Both the position numbers and the translations under genes were made by a program. A stretch of DNA of 64,000 nucleotides from an uncultured Ectothiorhodospiraceae bacterium (GTDB lineage Bacteria > Pseudomonadota > Gammaproteobacteria > UBA6429 > Thiohalophilaceae), in assembly GCA_947258695.1 (NCBI GenBank), contig CAMYJG010000001.1, forward strand, positions 90,858 to 154,857, written 5' to 3'. Below, in pieces: positions 49,596-60,339 of the stretch; position 1 is the first letter of the stretch, and each line of letters opens with the position of its first letter. A model generated the notes under the pieces. That model was given only the letters and a program-made list of their open reading frames with translations. It was not told the origin of the DNA and did not search any database.

Positions 49596-51384
49596 AAAGT
49601 TCAGTAATTTCAGATTGATATTTACTGTATATTTTATTACGTTTCAGCTTCAACGTTGGTGTAATTAAACCGCTTTCAATATCCCATGGTTTAATAACAA
49701 CATGGATTCGAATAATTTTTGCATAACCGGGAAAGCCAGCAAGCCGATCGTTTATTCTCTGCAATAATATCTTATTAATATTTTCTGTTTTAAGTGATGA
49801 CTCCTCAGCAGGTACAGACTGTTGTTCGGCAAATTCCTTCCAGTTAGCTTCTTCGATGGTAACAATAGCCGATAAAAATGGCTTAGCTTCACCAATAACA
49901 ACAACCTGTTCAAATAAGGAGTCACTTGAAATTGCCAGCTCAAGATCTGAAGGCGGGACTTTTTCACCATTAGACATAACAATAATTTCTTTAATTCGAC
50001 CCGTTATGTAGATATGCTGATCTTTAATCGCGGCTTTGTCACCGGTATGAAAATATCCGTTATCATCAATCACTGCTTTTGTTGCTTCTTCATTTTTCCA
50101 GTAACCCAGCATTACAGTAGGACCTTTCACTAACAGCTCATCATTATCACCCAGCTTAACTTCCAGGTTTCCCATTGCCTGACCAACACTAAACGGATCA
50201 TTATTTTTTAATTTATTCGTTGAAACGACCGGGCTGGTTTCGGTTAAGCCATAACCTTGAGATATTGTTAATCCGAGGCCAATAAATGTTTTGGCAATTT
50301 CAGGGGAAAGTGGCGCACCACCGGATACCGCTAATTCAAGACGACCACCAAGCTTGGCTAAAATTTTTCCTGCGACTAGCGCTTTTAATAATGGCCACAT
50401 TAATAGCTTTGGATGCCAGCTACGTCTTTTTTGCTGAACTAAAAATCGATGCCAGCCAACATTCACAGCTGATTTAAATAAGCCCTGGGCAATGACAGAC
50501 TTTTTACTAAGCTGATCCTGTATTTTATTATAAACACGCTCAAAGATACGTGGCACTGTCACTAATATTGTTGGACGTATCGTTAAAAGATCCTCTCCCA
50601 GTTTTTCAATTGAACGGGCATAGGCAACTTTTGCTCCGATGACCATCGGCATATAGTAACCTGCAGTACGTTCAAACATATGTGATAAGGGAAGAAATGA
50701 CAGGAATATATCAGCAGTATCAAAATGTTCGAAAATAGCTGCGGCGTGTGCATTAGCAAATATATTATGATGACTTAACATCACACCTTTAGGTCGACCG
50801 GTTGTACCTGAGGTATACACGATGGTAGCTAAATCATCTGGTTCAAGCTGGACTCTTTCGATAGTTTCGGTATAGGAGGGTAACCAGTCTTTAACTTGTT
50901 TTAACAAGCTATTATCCATACCTGCTATTGTATCAGGAGTAACAATTCTAATAAGTTCTGGTAAACCTGTTATAGTTCCTGTATTAACATCAGTCAAAAT
51001 ATCCTTGCATAAACCCGGGTCCTCAATAAATAAAATTTTTACTTCTGAATTTTCCAGGATATAACGAATATTTTCTGCGCGATCATTGGTATAAATGGGT
51101 ACAACAACCAGGCCAATACTGTATGCAGCTTGATCAAAAATAACCCAGTCCGGGCTGTTCTTCATCATTATTGCGACACGATCACCTTTAACCAGTCCTT
51201 CATGACGAAAAGCCGTGTGCCAGAGCTCTACAGATTTAGATAAATCGTGCCAGCTTAAATCTTTCCACTCTTCATCATAATAACTGTAAGCGACATTATT
51301 TGCAGAACGTTTTACCCGTTCGTAAAATAACTCGGAAAGATTACTGACAGTAACCGGGGTAATATAGTCTTGTTTATTATTCAT
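49582..51384 (-). CDS. Long-chain fatty acid CoA ligase (AMP-forming)
   Basis: YTSGTTGRPKGVMLSH; QGYGLTETSPV; TGDKA. Confidence 0.93.
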   Translation of the reverse strand: MNNKQDYITPVTVSNLSELFYERVKRSANNVAYSYYDEEWKDLSWHDLSKSVELWHTAFRHEGLVKGDRVAIMMKNSPDWVIFDQAAYSIGLVVVPIYTNDRAENIRYILENSEVKILFIEDPGLCKDILTDVNTGTITGLPELIRIVTPDTIAGMDNSLLKQVKDWLPSYTETIERVQLEPDDLATIVYTSGTTGRPKGVMLSHHNIFANAHAAAIFEHFDTADIFLSFLPLSHMFERTAGYYMPMVIGAKVAYARSIEKLGEDLLTIRPTILVTVPRIFERVYNKIQDQLSKKSVIAQGLFKSAVNVGWHRFLVQQKRRSWHPKLLMWPLLKALVAGKILAKLGGRLELAVSGGAPLSPEIAKTFIGLGLTISQGYGLTETSPVVSTNKLKNNDPFSVGQAMGNLEVKLGDNDELLVKGPTVMLGYWKNEEATKAVIDDNGYFHTGDKAAIKDQHIYITGRIKEIIVMSNGEKVPPSDLELAISSDSLFEQVVVIGEAKPFLSAIVTIEEANWKEFAEQQSVPAEESSLKTENINKILLQRINDRLAGFPGYAKIIRIHVVIKPWDIESGLITPTLKLKRNKIYSKYQSEITELYDGH

Positions 51385-51387
51385 TGC

Positions 51388-53421
51388 TTACTCAATTACA
51401 ATTGATTTCCAACCATCATCGGGTTTAAAACGAGAACCATGTCTTTTTTCCAGATTTTCCAGGGCCATTAACACTTGTTCTTGACCGCGATCCTTAACAT
51501 ATTGGAGTGGCCCACCATGAAAAGGAGCAAAACCTGTACCAAAAATGATACCGGCATCGACTAGATCTTTCGATCCTGCAACATGCTCACGAAGACAAGC
51601 CATTGTTTCATTTATTAACCGTAATATCAGCCGTTCCTTAATATCAGTAGGGGCAACATAGTTACTTTTAAGTTGAGGCTTAACCAATTTACCTTTTTTA
51701 AACTGATAAAAACCCTGGCCGGTTTTTTTGCCTAGGATTTTTTTAGCCACTAACTCACGTAAATGTTCAGAAACAGTGATCGGCATCGATTCTGCCAGAT
51801 TTTCTGCCACATGCAGACAAATATCAAGGCCAACCGTATCTGCAAGCTCGATAGGTCCCATAGGCATACCAAATTCTAATGCTATCTTATCAATAACAGT
51901 AATCGGGACACCTTCTTCAAACAAGGTAACGGCTTCTGTCAGGTATGGCATCAAAATACGGTTAACTAAAAAACCCGGTGTGCTAGTAACCGGCAGAGGT
52001 AATTTTTTAATTTTTTTAGTTAAAGTAATGGCCACTTGTTGTGCTTTCTTACTGGTTTTTTCTCCCACAACAATTTCTACCAAAGGCATTTTAGATACCG
52101 GATTAAAAAAATGTAAGCCAACAAGCCGGTCTGGCTTTTTTAAAGAACCCGTTAATTGTTCCAGTGGTATACTTGAAGTGTTAGTTGCGATAACAGCTGT
52201 TCTTTTCATTTTAGGTTCTATTTCTTTAAAAAGATGACACTTAACATTTGCATCTTCAAAAATAGCTTCGATAACAACATCGGCTTTTACCAGGCCATTA
52301 CCTTTAATGTCTGCCGTCAAACGATCTAAGGTACTGTTAACCAGCCGTGTTTGCTTCAAAATTTTCTTATATAACTTTGCTCCTCGTTGTATCACGGCTG
52401 CCAGCGTTTCATGCCGCTGATCTTGTAATGTAACGTTATAACCTTGCAGTGCACACCAGATAGCAATATCACCTCCCATTACGCCACCACCAATCACATG
52501 AATATGATTAATAGAAACAGACTTATCTTTTGCCAGCCCTTTTAGCTCATCGGTAAGTTTAAAAACACGTATTAAGTTCTGTGCTGTTTTGCCAAGCAGA
52601 AGGTGTGCGATTGACTTCGCTTCTTCTTCGAGCATACGAGTTCGGTTATTTAAATGTTTAAGCCATAAATCAATAATCGCATAAGGAGCAGGGTAGTGGG
52701 ACCTGGCAGCACGTTTAGCAACTTTTTTGCTAAGTATTTTCGCCACAAGCGGCCGCACTAAATTACTATTAATAATTTTTTCCCACCAGGGCAATGATTT
52801 AATTTTTGGTGGCTTTAAAACTGTTTGTTTTGCCGCGGTGAGTAAATGGCGTTGAGGAACAGAATAAGTGATTAAGCCGGTTTTCTTCGCCTGGCGTGCT
52901 TTAAGCGAACGCCCTGTTAGAATTAGATCCAGTGCAGCAAAGCTACCCATTCGTTCAATGCTTCTTACCGTACCGCCAAATCCTGGATGAATACCAAGTT
53001 TAACTTCGGGTAAGCCTAAGCGAGAGTCTTCTTCTGCAATTCTATAACGGCAAGCCAGGGCAAGTTCCATGCCCCCACCTAAACAAAAGCCATGAATAAG
53101 CGCTACGGTAGGGCAAGATAAATTTTCTATAGCGTTAAAAATAGCATGGGCACGATTAATATTTACTAATGCAGCCTGCTCAGATTCAAAAGTAGTAAAT
53201 TCATTAATATCTGCACCCGCAATAAATCCACTTTCTTTGTCTGATAGAAAAATGACACCTGTTGGAGGCTTGCTAACCAACTGTTTCACAATTTCTTCAA
53301 GTTCAATAATAACCTGTTCATTTAAAATATTGGCACTGCTTTTAGGCACATTTAAGTGTAACCATGAAATACCATCTTCATCATTTATTATTGTCCAGTT
53401 TTTATATTTCTTTTTTGCCAT
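51388..53421 (-). CDS. Enoyl-CoA hydratase / 3-hydroxyacyl-CoA dehydrogenase (FadJ-like)
   Basis: N-terminal crotonase GFCLGGGMELALACRYR; HCDH domain GGGVMGGDIAIWCA. Confidence 0.93.
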   Translation of the reverse strand: MAKKKYKNWTIINDEDGISWLHLNVPKSSANILNEQVIIELEEIVKQLVSKPPTGVIFLSDKESGFIAGADINEFTTFESEQAALVNINRAHAIFNAIENLSCPTVALIHGFCLGGGMELALACRYRIAEEDSRLGLPEVKLGIHPGFGGTVRSIERMGSFAALDLILTGRSLKARQAKKTGLITYSVPQRHLLTAAKQTVLKPPKIKSLPWWEKIINSNLVRPLVAKILSKKVAKRAARSHYPAPYAIIDLWLKHLNNRTRMLEEEAKSIAHLLLGKTAQNLIRVFKLTDELKGLAKDKSVSINHIHVIGGGVMGGDIAIWCALQGYNVTLQDQRHETLAAVIQRGAKLYKKILKQTRLVNSTLDRLTADIKGNGLVKADVVIEAIFEDANVKCHLFKEIEPKMKRTAVIATNTSSIPLEQLTGSLKKPDRLVGLHFFNPVSKMPLVEIVVGEKTSKKAQQVAITLTKKIKKLPLPVTSTPGFLVNRILMPYLTEAVTLFEEGVPITVIDKIALEFGMPMGPIELADTVGLDICLHVAENLAESMPITVSEHLRELVAKKILGKKTGQGFYQFKKGKLVKPQLKSNYVAPTDIKERLILRLINETMACLREHVAGSKDLVDAGIIFGTGFAPFHGGPLQYVKDRGQEQVLMALENLEKRHGSRFKPDDGWKSIVIE

Positions 53422-53445
53422 AAAATTTCTCTGATTTTTCGATGA

Positions 53446-54756
53446 TTACTTACCACGTTCAATTAACATTGCTCCACCCTGACCACCACCAATACACAAG
53501 CTGGCTATTCCTCTTTTTGCTTTATTTCTTTCTAATACGCTTAACAGATGTAACACAATTCGTGCACCGCTGGCCCCGACAGGGTGACCAATACTGACAC
53601 CACCACCATCAACATTAAGCTTAGCCTGATCGATTTCACCCAGACTGGAATCAAGCCCTAATTCTTCTTTGCAATAAGAGTCATCCTGCCATGCGGCTAA
53701 ACAAGAGAGTACCTGCGCTGCAAAAGCTTCATTAATTTCCCAGTAATTGATATCTTTTATTGATAAATTATTTCTGGTCAGTATAGGCGTCACAGAATGT
53801 ACTGGTCCTAATCCCATCTGCGCAGGTTCTAATCCAGCCCAGTGACTGTCGATCAGTTTTCCCATCACTTTAAGTTTATATTTTTTTACAGCATCTTCAC
53901 TGGCTAATATCAACATAGCAGCCCCATCCGTTATCTGGGCACTATTACCGGCTGTCACATTGCCAAATTGCTTATCAAAGACAGGGCGTAACTTGGCTAA
54001 ACGTTCAACAGATGAATCTGTACGTACACCATCGTCGTTTAAAAATGAATGACCATTCTTATCATACAAAGCTTCTATTTCAGTGAGTGTACCGGCTTCC
54101 TGGGCTGCAGCCAGTCGTTGATGACTCTGAACGGCAAAGGTATCCATCGCGAGACGATCGATCTTAAAGCGATATGCAATATTTTCCGCTGTTTGTCCCA
54201 TTGATAAACCGACAACAGGGTCTGTTAAACCACGAAGTAAACCAATGATAGGTTTAAGATGACGTGGTCGTAGCGCAGCAAATGTTTTAATTTTATCTAA
54301 TGGTTTTTTAGACATTGCCAGGCGACCAAGCCAGCCAACCATATCATTATTAAATAAAACCGGGGCATGACTCATTGCTTCAACACCACCGGCTAATACC
54401 AGGTTAGCTCTGCCGAGTGCAATGTCTTTAGCTGCTGAATCCAGTGCCTGCATACCCGATGCGCAATTTCTCTGTACTGTCCAAGCAGGCACTTTTTTAC
54501 CACAGCCTAAACGTAAAGCAATAACCCTTGCGACATTAGCTTCATCAGGGCCGGGCATCATACAACCGACTACAACTTCATCAAGTTGCTCTGCAGAGAA
54601 AGATTGTCTTGCCATTAATGGCCGAGCACAACCTAACGCCAGGTCAACCGCTGTAAAATTTCCCGGTTTCCCTTTAGCTTTTAAAAAAGGTGTACGACTC
54701 CCATCAACAATATAAACAGGGCTGGGTAAACTTTTTCTATGTACTGGGTTATCCAT
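53446..54756 (-). CDS. Acetyl-CoA C-acyltransferase (FadI-like thiolase)
   Basis: RNCASGMQALDSAA; GGGVSIGHPVGASGARI; CIGGGQGGAM. Confidence 0.94.
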   Translation of the reverse strand: MDNPVHRKSLPSPVYIVDGSRTPFLKAKGKPGNFTAVDLALGCARPLMARQSFSAEQLDEVVVGCMMPGPDEANVARVIALRLGCGKKVPAWTVQRNCASGMQALDSAAKDIALGRANLVLAGGVEAMSHAPVLFNNDMVGWLGRLAMSKKPLDKIKTFAALRPRHLKPIIGLLRGLTDPVVGLSMGQTAENIAYRFKIDRLAMDTFAVQSHQRLAAAQEAGTLTEIEALYDKNGHSFLNDDGVRTDSSVERLAKLRPVFDKQFGNVTAGNSAQITDGAAMLILASEDAVKKYKLKVMGKLIDSHWAGLEPAQMGLGPVHSVTPILTRNNLSIKDINYWEINEAFAAQVLSCLAAWQDDSYCKEELGLDSSLGEIDQAKLNVDGGGVSIGHPVGASGARIVLHLLSVLERNKAKRGIASLCIGGGQGGAMLIERGK

Positions 54757-57040
54757 TTTTATTTCTCTTTAAATCAAAGGTAAAGTCATCAACAGCTATT
54801 ACTTTGTTTCTCGCTTCATTTGCTTGTTGCAAAATACTTTCTTCATCTTTGTCAATAACGCCTTCTTCTAAAGCAGCCTGTAACATGGCGTTATAATCAG
54901 CATAACCAGGACGGAAAGATTTTTGAAATGAGCGTATTTTTTTCTCCACGGCTTCGGCATCTACAACTTTTCGTAGTGCGCTTTCAAGCAGGGTGATCGC
55001 TTCATTATCATCTTCAGGTATAAAAACACCTTCTGTTAAACGATTACGCATCTCTGATGGATTAATTAACAATTTGGCAACTTTATGTCCTAGTTGGTCA
55101 TCTGGTGGGGCATAACGTCTACCCCATGGAAAGATAACCCAACGTAAAAGCATGGCGACAGGGCGATTAGGGAAATTATGTAAAAAACCATTAAAGGCAG
55201 TTTGTATACGTTGCAGATTATACTGGCATGCCCAATCGACAAAGGGCTGGTCAGATTCATACTCGCCCTGATCCTGGTAGTGTTTTAAAACAGCCGATAG
55301 TAAGTAAAGATGACTTAAAATGTCACCTAATCGTGCCGATAATTTTTCTTTTCTTTTTAGAGAACCACCTAGTATCATTAATGATATATCTGTTACCAGG
55401 GCAAATGCAGCACTCATTCGAGTCGCTTGTTTGTAGTATCGCTTAGTTTTTGAATTTACCCTGGCAGGGGTACGAATAAACCACGCATTCGTTAAGCCAT
55501 ATAAAAAACAACGAATCGTGTTGCTAATAAAGAAACGCATATGACCAAACAAGGCACGATCAAACTGTTCTAAGGCTTCATTTTCATCATGCTCAGACAA
55601 CGATTCTAATTCTTTATATATATAAGGATGACTTCGAATTGCCCCCTGACCAAAAATTATCATAGAACGAGTCAGAATATTCGCTCCTTCTACAGTAATA
55701 CTAATGGGAATAGCCTGGTAGGCACGCCCCATGATATTTTTCGGGCCAAGACAAATTCCAGCACCACCTAAAACATCCATAGCGTCGTTAACGACTTTAC
55801 GCATTGATTCAGTTAAGTGGTATTTTACAACAGCAGATATGACAGAAGGTTTTTCACCATTATCTAATGCCGCTAATGTTAATGATCGAGAGGCATCCAT
55901 AATATAAGTTAGCCCGCCAATACGTGCTAAAGCTTCTTCGACGCCTTCAAATTTACCGATTGGCATTTTAAATTGTTGGCGAACACGTGAATAGGCACCT
56001 ACCGATAAACTTGCTAGCTTACCAGCACCAGTACTTAATGCAGGTAATGAAATTGCACGCCCATCAGACAAACATTCCATTAACATGCGCCAACCCTGGC
56101 CAGCTTGATCGACACCGCCAATAATCCAGTCCATGGGAATAAATACATCTTTGCCACTGTTAGGCCCGTTCATAAAAACCATGTTCAAAGGAAAATGACG
56201 ATTACCAATATTTACTCCCTTGGTATTAGTCGGTATCAAAGCCAGTGTAATTCCGAGTTCTTCTTTATCACCGATGAGCTTATCAGGATCATAAAGTTTA
56301 AAAGCTAATCCAAGCAGGGTAGCGACCGGTCCCAATGTTATATAACGCTTGTCCCATGTCAGCCGAATACCTAAGACATCCTTTTTGCCCTCAAATTTAT
56401 CTTTACAGACAATACCAAAATCCGGGATAGCACCCGCATCACTGCCAGCTTTCGGACTGGTTAAAGCAAAGCAGGGGATTTCTTCACCTTTAGCTAAACG
56501 CGGCAGGTAATAATCCTTTTGTTCTTCTGTACCATATTCCATTAGTAACTTTCCTGGCCCTAATGAATTTGGCACCATCACGGTAACAGCGGTTGAAATA
56601 CTGCGGGTCGATATTTTCATCACGACCTGTGAATGCGCGTAAGCAGAAAATTCCTTACCGCCGTAATGCTTTGGGATAATCATGCTGAAAAAGCCATTAT
56701 CCTTAATGTATTGCCAGACATTTTCTGGTAAATCTTTGTCTTCATGGGTGATTTGCCAATCATCCAGCATATTGCACAAGGTAGTCACCGGACCATCCAT
56801 AAAAGCTTTTTCTTCTTTGCTCAAACTCGGCTTCGGTAACGAAAGCAGTTTTTTCCACTTAGGTTTACCGCTAAAAAGTTCTCCATCCCACCAGACAGAT
56901 CCTGCTTCAAGTGCTTCTTGCTCTGTACGAGACATCCTCGGAGTCACTTTCCGGAACAACTTCATTAACGGCGCACTAAACCATTTCAAACGCCAGTTAT
57001 CATTTTTATTATTCATACTAAAACCTTGTGGCTGCAGCAA
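54749..57040 (-). CDS. Acyl-CoA dehydrogenase (FadE-like)
   Basis: ACAD core FALTSPKAGSDAGAIPD and FadE-type long C-terminus; start may be the internal MNNKNDNW. Confidence 0.92.
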   Translation of the reverse strand: MLQPQGFSMNNKNDNWRLKWFSAPLMKLFRKVTPRMSRTEQEALEAGSVWWDGELFSGKPKWKKLLSLPKPSLSKEEKAFMDGPVTTLCNMLDDWQITHEDKDLPENVWQYIKDNGFFSMIIPKHYGGKEFSAYAHSQVVMKISTRSISTAVTVMVPNSLGPGKLLMEYGTEEQKDYYLPRLAKGEEIPCFALTSPKAGSDAGAIPDFGIVCKDKFEGKKDVLGIRLTWDKRYITLGPVATLLGLAFKLYDPDKLIGDKEELGITLALIPTNTKGVNIGNRHFPLNMVFMNGPNSGKDVFIPMDWIIGGVDQAGQGWRMLMECLSDGRAISLPALSTGAGKLASLSVGAYSRVRQQFKMPIGKFEGVEEALARIGGLTYIMDASRSLTLAALDNGEKPSVISAVVKYHLTESMRKVVNDAMDVLGGAGICLGPKNIMGRAYQAIPISITVEGANILTRSMIIFGQGAIRSHPYIYKELESLSEHDENEALEQFDRALFGHMRFFISNTIRCFLYGLTNAWFIRTPARVNSKTKRYYKQATRMSAAFALVTDISLMILGGSLKRKEKLSARLGDILSHLYLLSAVLKHYQDQGEYESDQPFVDWACQYNLQRIQTAFNGFLHNFPNRPVAMLLRWVIFPWGRRYAPPDDQLGHKVAKLLINPSEMRNRLTEGVFIPEDDNEAITLLESALRKVVDAEAVEKKIRSFQKSFRPGYADYNAMLQAALEEGVIDKDEESILQQANEARNKVIAVDDFTFDLKRNKNG

Positions 57041-57668
57041 AAGGAATACGATATAACAATTGGATATTTTTTAAGGGTATTGGTTCCAAGAAAGGTATTT
57101 AATATAGAGATAATTTCGCACATCCGTATTTATCCTTAAAATTAAAGCGCGTATAAAATATTATTTATTCTAAGTATAGGGTATCTAAATATTTTTATCG
57201 GTAAATTACAATAGTGACTTTAATTAATAGATAATTCCATTAACTATTTAACCAAACTTTACTTTGTAAGACTTATCAAAACCTCAATATAATATTACTT
57301 ATCATTATTAATGAAACTTGATATTACTAAAACATAGTAAGTGATACGTTGACAGAACTCGATTACGATTGATTGACTAACACTGTATGACACAAATCAT
57401 TCACAAAATTTTATATGTTGATAACAACGAGCAAGATTTTCATATTGTTGGATAAGTGTAAGCAATATTATTGAAGGCTAATATTTTGAAATACCTAATA
57501 GTTTGGTGATAGTACAGTATCAAGTAAAAGCGGCATAATATATATTATGTTAAATAGAAAAATATAGAATAATTACTATGATTTTCAATACCTTATGGTC
57601 GTCCAAGTAATTTTCCTACTTAGCAAAGCAACAAATAGTAAATATAGCCATTTACTTTATTCAACATG

Positions 57669-58322
57669 TCATTCATTGCTTTTACGCTTAAGTATAAGAC
57701 TAAAGACCAATGGGAAAACAGTAATAACGCCTAATAAAATAACTGTTATCGCAATCGAGTTTAGTTCGCTTGTCGCTATTTCGCTTCCAACATGTGCAAG
57801 CAAGAAGCTTGCTGGCAAAATACCGAAAAAAGTAGCTAGTGCGAATTGAAGATAACTCACTTTAGTTAAACCTGCAGCATAACTAATAACATCAAAAGAT
57901 ATAAATGGAATCAGCCTTGAAACAAAAATTACGCCGACCAGGTGTTTAGAAGAACTTAGCCATGTCGTATCAATTTTATGACCAAAACGTTTTTGGATAA
58001 CCTGGTACCCTAACAACCGAGAAATTGTAAAAGCGATAATCGCACCTAATTCGGCACCTATCAAAATATAGAAAGTACCCCAACCATGACCATAGGCAAA
58101 CCCGGCTGCAATGGCTATTGGTGCGCTTGGTAATGGACTCATAACAATCGCTCCGGTCATGAGCATCACAATTAGCAATGGCCCAAAGCCATTTAATGAG
58201 ACAAGAAAAGATTGTAAATTTTTACTATTGAATAAATCATCCGCTAATCCTGAGATAGCGATAAATATATACAACCCAGTAAACACGGTGAAAAGTATAA
58301 TTCCCGTTATTAACTTTGACAT
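57669..58322 (-). CDS. TVP38/TMEM64 (VTT/SNARE-associated) family membrane protein
   Basis: SPLPSAPIAIAAGFAYGHGWGTFYILIGAELGAIIAFTISR. Confidence 0.88.
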   Translation of the reverse strand: MSKLITGIILFTVFTGLYIFIAISGLADDLFNSKNLQSFLVSLNGFGPLLIVMLMTGAIVMSPLPSAPIAIAAGFAYGHGWGTFYILIGAELGAIIAFTISRLLGYQVIQKRFGHKIDTTWLSSSKHLVGVIFVSRLIPFISFDVISYAAGLTKVSYLQFALATFFGILPASFLLAHVGSEIATSELNSIAITVILLGVITVFPLVFSLILKRKSNE

Positions 58323-58378
58323 TTACTTATTCTCGGACTCATCGATAATTAATTCCAATAACTTAACTTAGGTATCCA

Positions 58379-59218
58379 TTAGACTACGTATGATTCTTGA
58401 TTATTTTCAAACCGTTCATGACAACGTTTTGAACAAAAATAGTATTTTTTTCCTTTATATTGACTTACTAAATTAGCAGTCCATTCATCAACATGCATCC
58501 CACAGACAGGATCTTTCACCCATGAATGCTTCTCAGATTTACGGTCATGTAACTGGCCATCTTCAAGCCATAAAATACGATCAGCAATATCTTCAACTCG
58601 TGGGTCATGAGTCACCATAATTACCGCATAACCTTCATCGCGGGCAATATCATGCAATATCATCATGACTTCCTGCCCTGTCTGTGAATCCAGGTTACCG
58701 GTGGGTTCATCTGCCAGAATTAGCTTAGGTTCATTGATCAATGCTCGAGCTATTGCCACACGCTGTTTTTCTCCACCAGATAGGGTACTGGGAAACGCAT
58801 TACGGCGATGAGCCAGGCCGAGTTTTTCGATAAGTCTATTTGCCCGATTTTTAACTCCCACTCTACCCTCAGGTCGTAATTGTGAAGGAAACAAGATATT
58901 TTCTTCGACAGTCAACGCATCCAGCAAGTTAAAGGTTTGGAAAATAAAACCAATTTTTAATGCCCTGATATTAGGCAGATCTGATTCCTTTAATTCTGTA
59001 ACATTAATACCTTCAATCTCAATATTGCCCTGTGAAGGTTTTAATAAACTACCTAACATAGATAATAATGTTGTTTTACCTGAACCAGATGGCCCCATCA
59101 CTAACACCAGTTCACCAGCTTTGATAGAAAGAGAGACATTATCTACTGCTTTTACTTCGGTATGACCACTACCAAACACCTTTGACAAATTACTGGCTTT
59201 TAAGATCGGTATCATCAT
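58379..59218 (-). CDS. ABC transporter ATP-binding protein (LolD/MacB class) with C-terminal YHS domain
   Basis: Walker [35 protein letters not shown]-terminus DPVCGMHV...[17 protein letters not shown]. Confidence 0.93.
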   Translation of the reverse strand: MMIPILKASNLSKVFGSGHTEVKAVDNVSLSIKAGELVLVMGPSGSGKTTLLSMLGSLLKPSQGNIEIEGINVTELKESDLPNIRALKIGFIFQTFNLLDALTVEENILFPSQLRPEGRVGVKNRANRLIEKLGLAHRRNAFPSTLSGGEKQRVAIARALINEPKLILADEPTGNLDSQTGQEVMMILHDIARDEGYAVIMVTHDPRVEDIADRILWLEDGQLHDRKSEKHSWVKDPVCGMHVDEWTANLVSQYKGKKYYFCSKRCHERFENNQESYVV

Positions 59219-59227
59219 TATTTTCCC

Positions 59228-60337
59228 TCACACATGAAAAGCTGTTGCTGGATCCATTCTAAGTACAAGATATGTAGGTAATATTGCACCCAGTATTGTT
59301 ACTAACAATGCAATAATACCTAGTTGCATCAATGCTTCGTTAGATACCAGGATGGTTAACTGCGGCACTAATGATGGAATACCTGGCACCACTAACAAAG
59401 CAAATAAAACAGCTAATAGAAAACCTAACAACGTCACTATTCCTGTCTGTATCATGACACTGTAAAAAATTGAAATGTTCGACGCACCAAGTGCCTTAAT
59501 AATGGCAATCTCTCTACGCTTACGCATCACCAGGGAATAAGCACTAAATCCTACGATCAAAGCAGCAAGGACCGAGCAAATCACTGTCATCATCACAATA
59601 ACTTCAACACCCATTTGTCTAGCCAGGGCAAAATCATTAGCTATAAAATCATCATGTGGCAAAGCATTGATTTTTTCTACTTCCTCCATAATTTTGCTGG
59701 CTAACACCTTGGGTTCAACATTGTCATGCGCATCGACAAGTAAGTAACTATAGGTACCCGATGACGACAAAATATCTTCCAAATCTGAAAATGGAACAAA
59801 TAAAACAGAATTCGCAGATGAAAATGTACCCTTTGACAATCCCACAACGTTAAATTCTTTATCTGTAATACTTAGCGTATCGCCAATTTTTACGCCAGTA
59901 ATGTGAGATAACACATCAGGTATTATTGCTTCCCTGGGATTTTGAATTTGTCGCCCTGCACTCATGGCCCATGGCCCTGCCCTTTTCGCATCAGGTAACA
60001 GTCCCACGATAAACGCAAACATCTCCGTATCTCCAGCTCTTATCACATTATTAAGATATAAAATGGGTGTAACATTTTTGACTTCAGGCATACTGGCAAT
60101 CTTGTCAGCTTTCCAGTCCCACACAAAAGACATGGCCATATGCATATTGCCTACTCCGGACTGCATCACCCAGACATCCGGCTTGACGTTATTAGGATAA
60201 GCAATTATTTGTTCAGTCTCACCACGCCAAACGGCATCAAAAAAAATCACCAGAATAAATGCGCAAGCAATGCCTGCTGCACTTCCGATTAAACTACCTT
60301 TTTGGCTAAATAGTGATTTCCATGCCCATTTCAGCAT
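59228..60337 (-). CDS. FtsX/MacB-type ABC transporter permease
   Basis: MacB-PCD-like N-terminus plus FtsX C-terminal TM region; IKALGAS. Confidence 0.9.
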   Translation of the reverse strand: MLKWAWKSLFSQKGSLIGSAAGIACAFILVIFFDAVWRGETEQIIAYPNNVKPDVWVMQSGVGNMHMAMSFVWDWKADKIASMPEVKNVTPILYLNNVIRAGDTEMFAFIVGLLPDAKRAGPWAMSAGRQIQNPREAIIPDVLSHITGVKIGDTLSITDKEFNVVGLSKGTFSSANSVLFVPFSDLEDILSSSGTYSYLLVDAHDNVEPKVLASKIMEEVEKINALPHDDFIANDFALARQMGVEVIVMMTVICSVLAALIVGFSAYSLVMRKRREIAIIKALGASNISIFYSVMIQTGIVTLLGFLLAVLFALLVVPGIPSLVPQLTILVSNEALMQLGIIALLVTILGAILPTYLVLRMDPATAFHV

Positions 60338-60339
60338 TT

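Noticed and set aside
51728-52237. 169-aa plus-strand ORF opposite the FadJ-like gene
   Set aside because: Shadow ORF of a well-supported enzyme; no RBS or domain.
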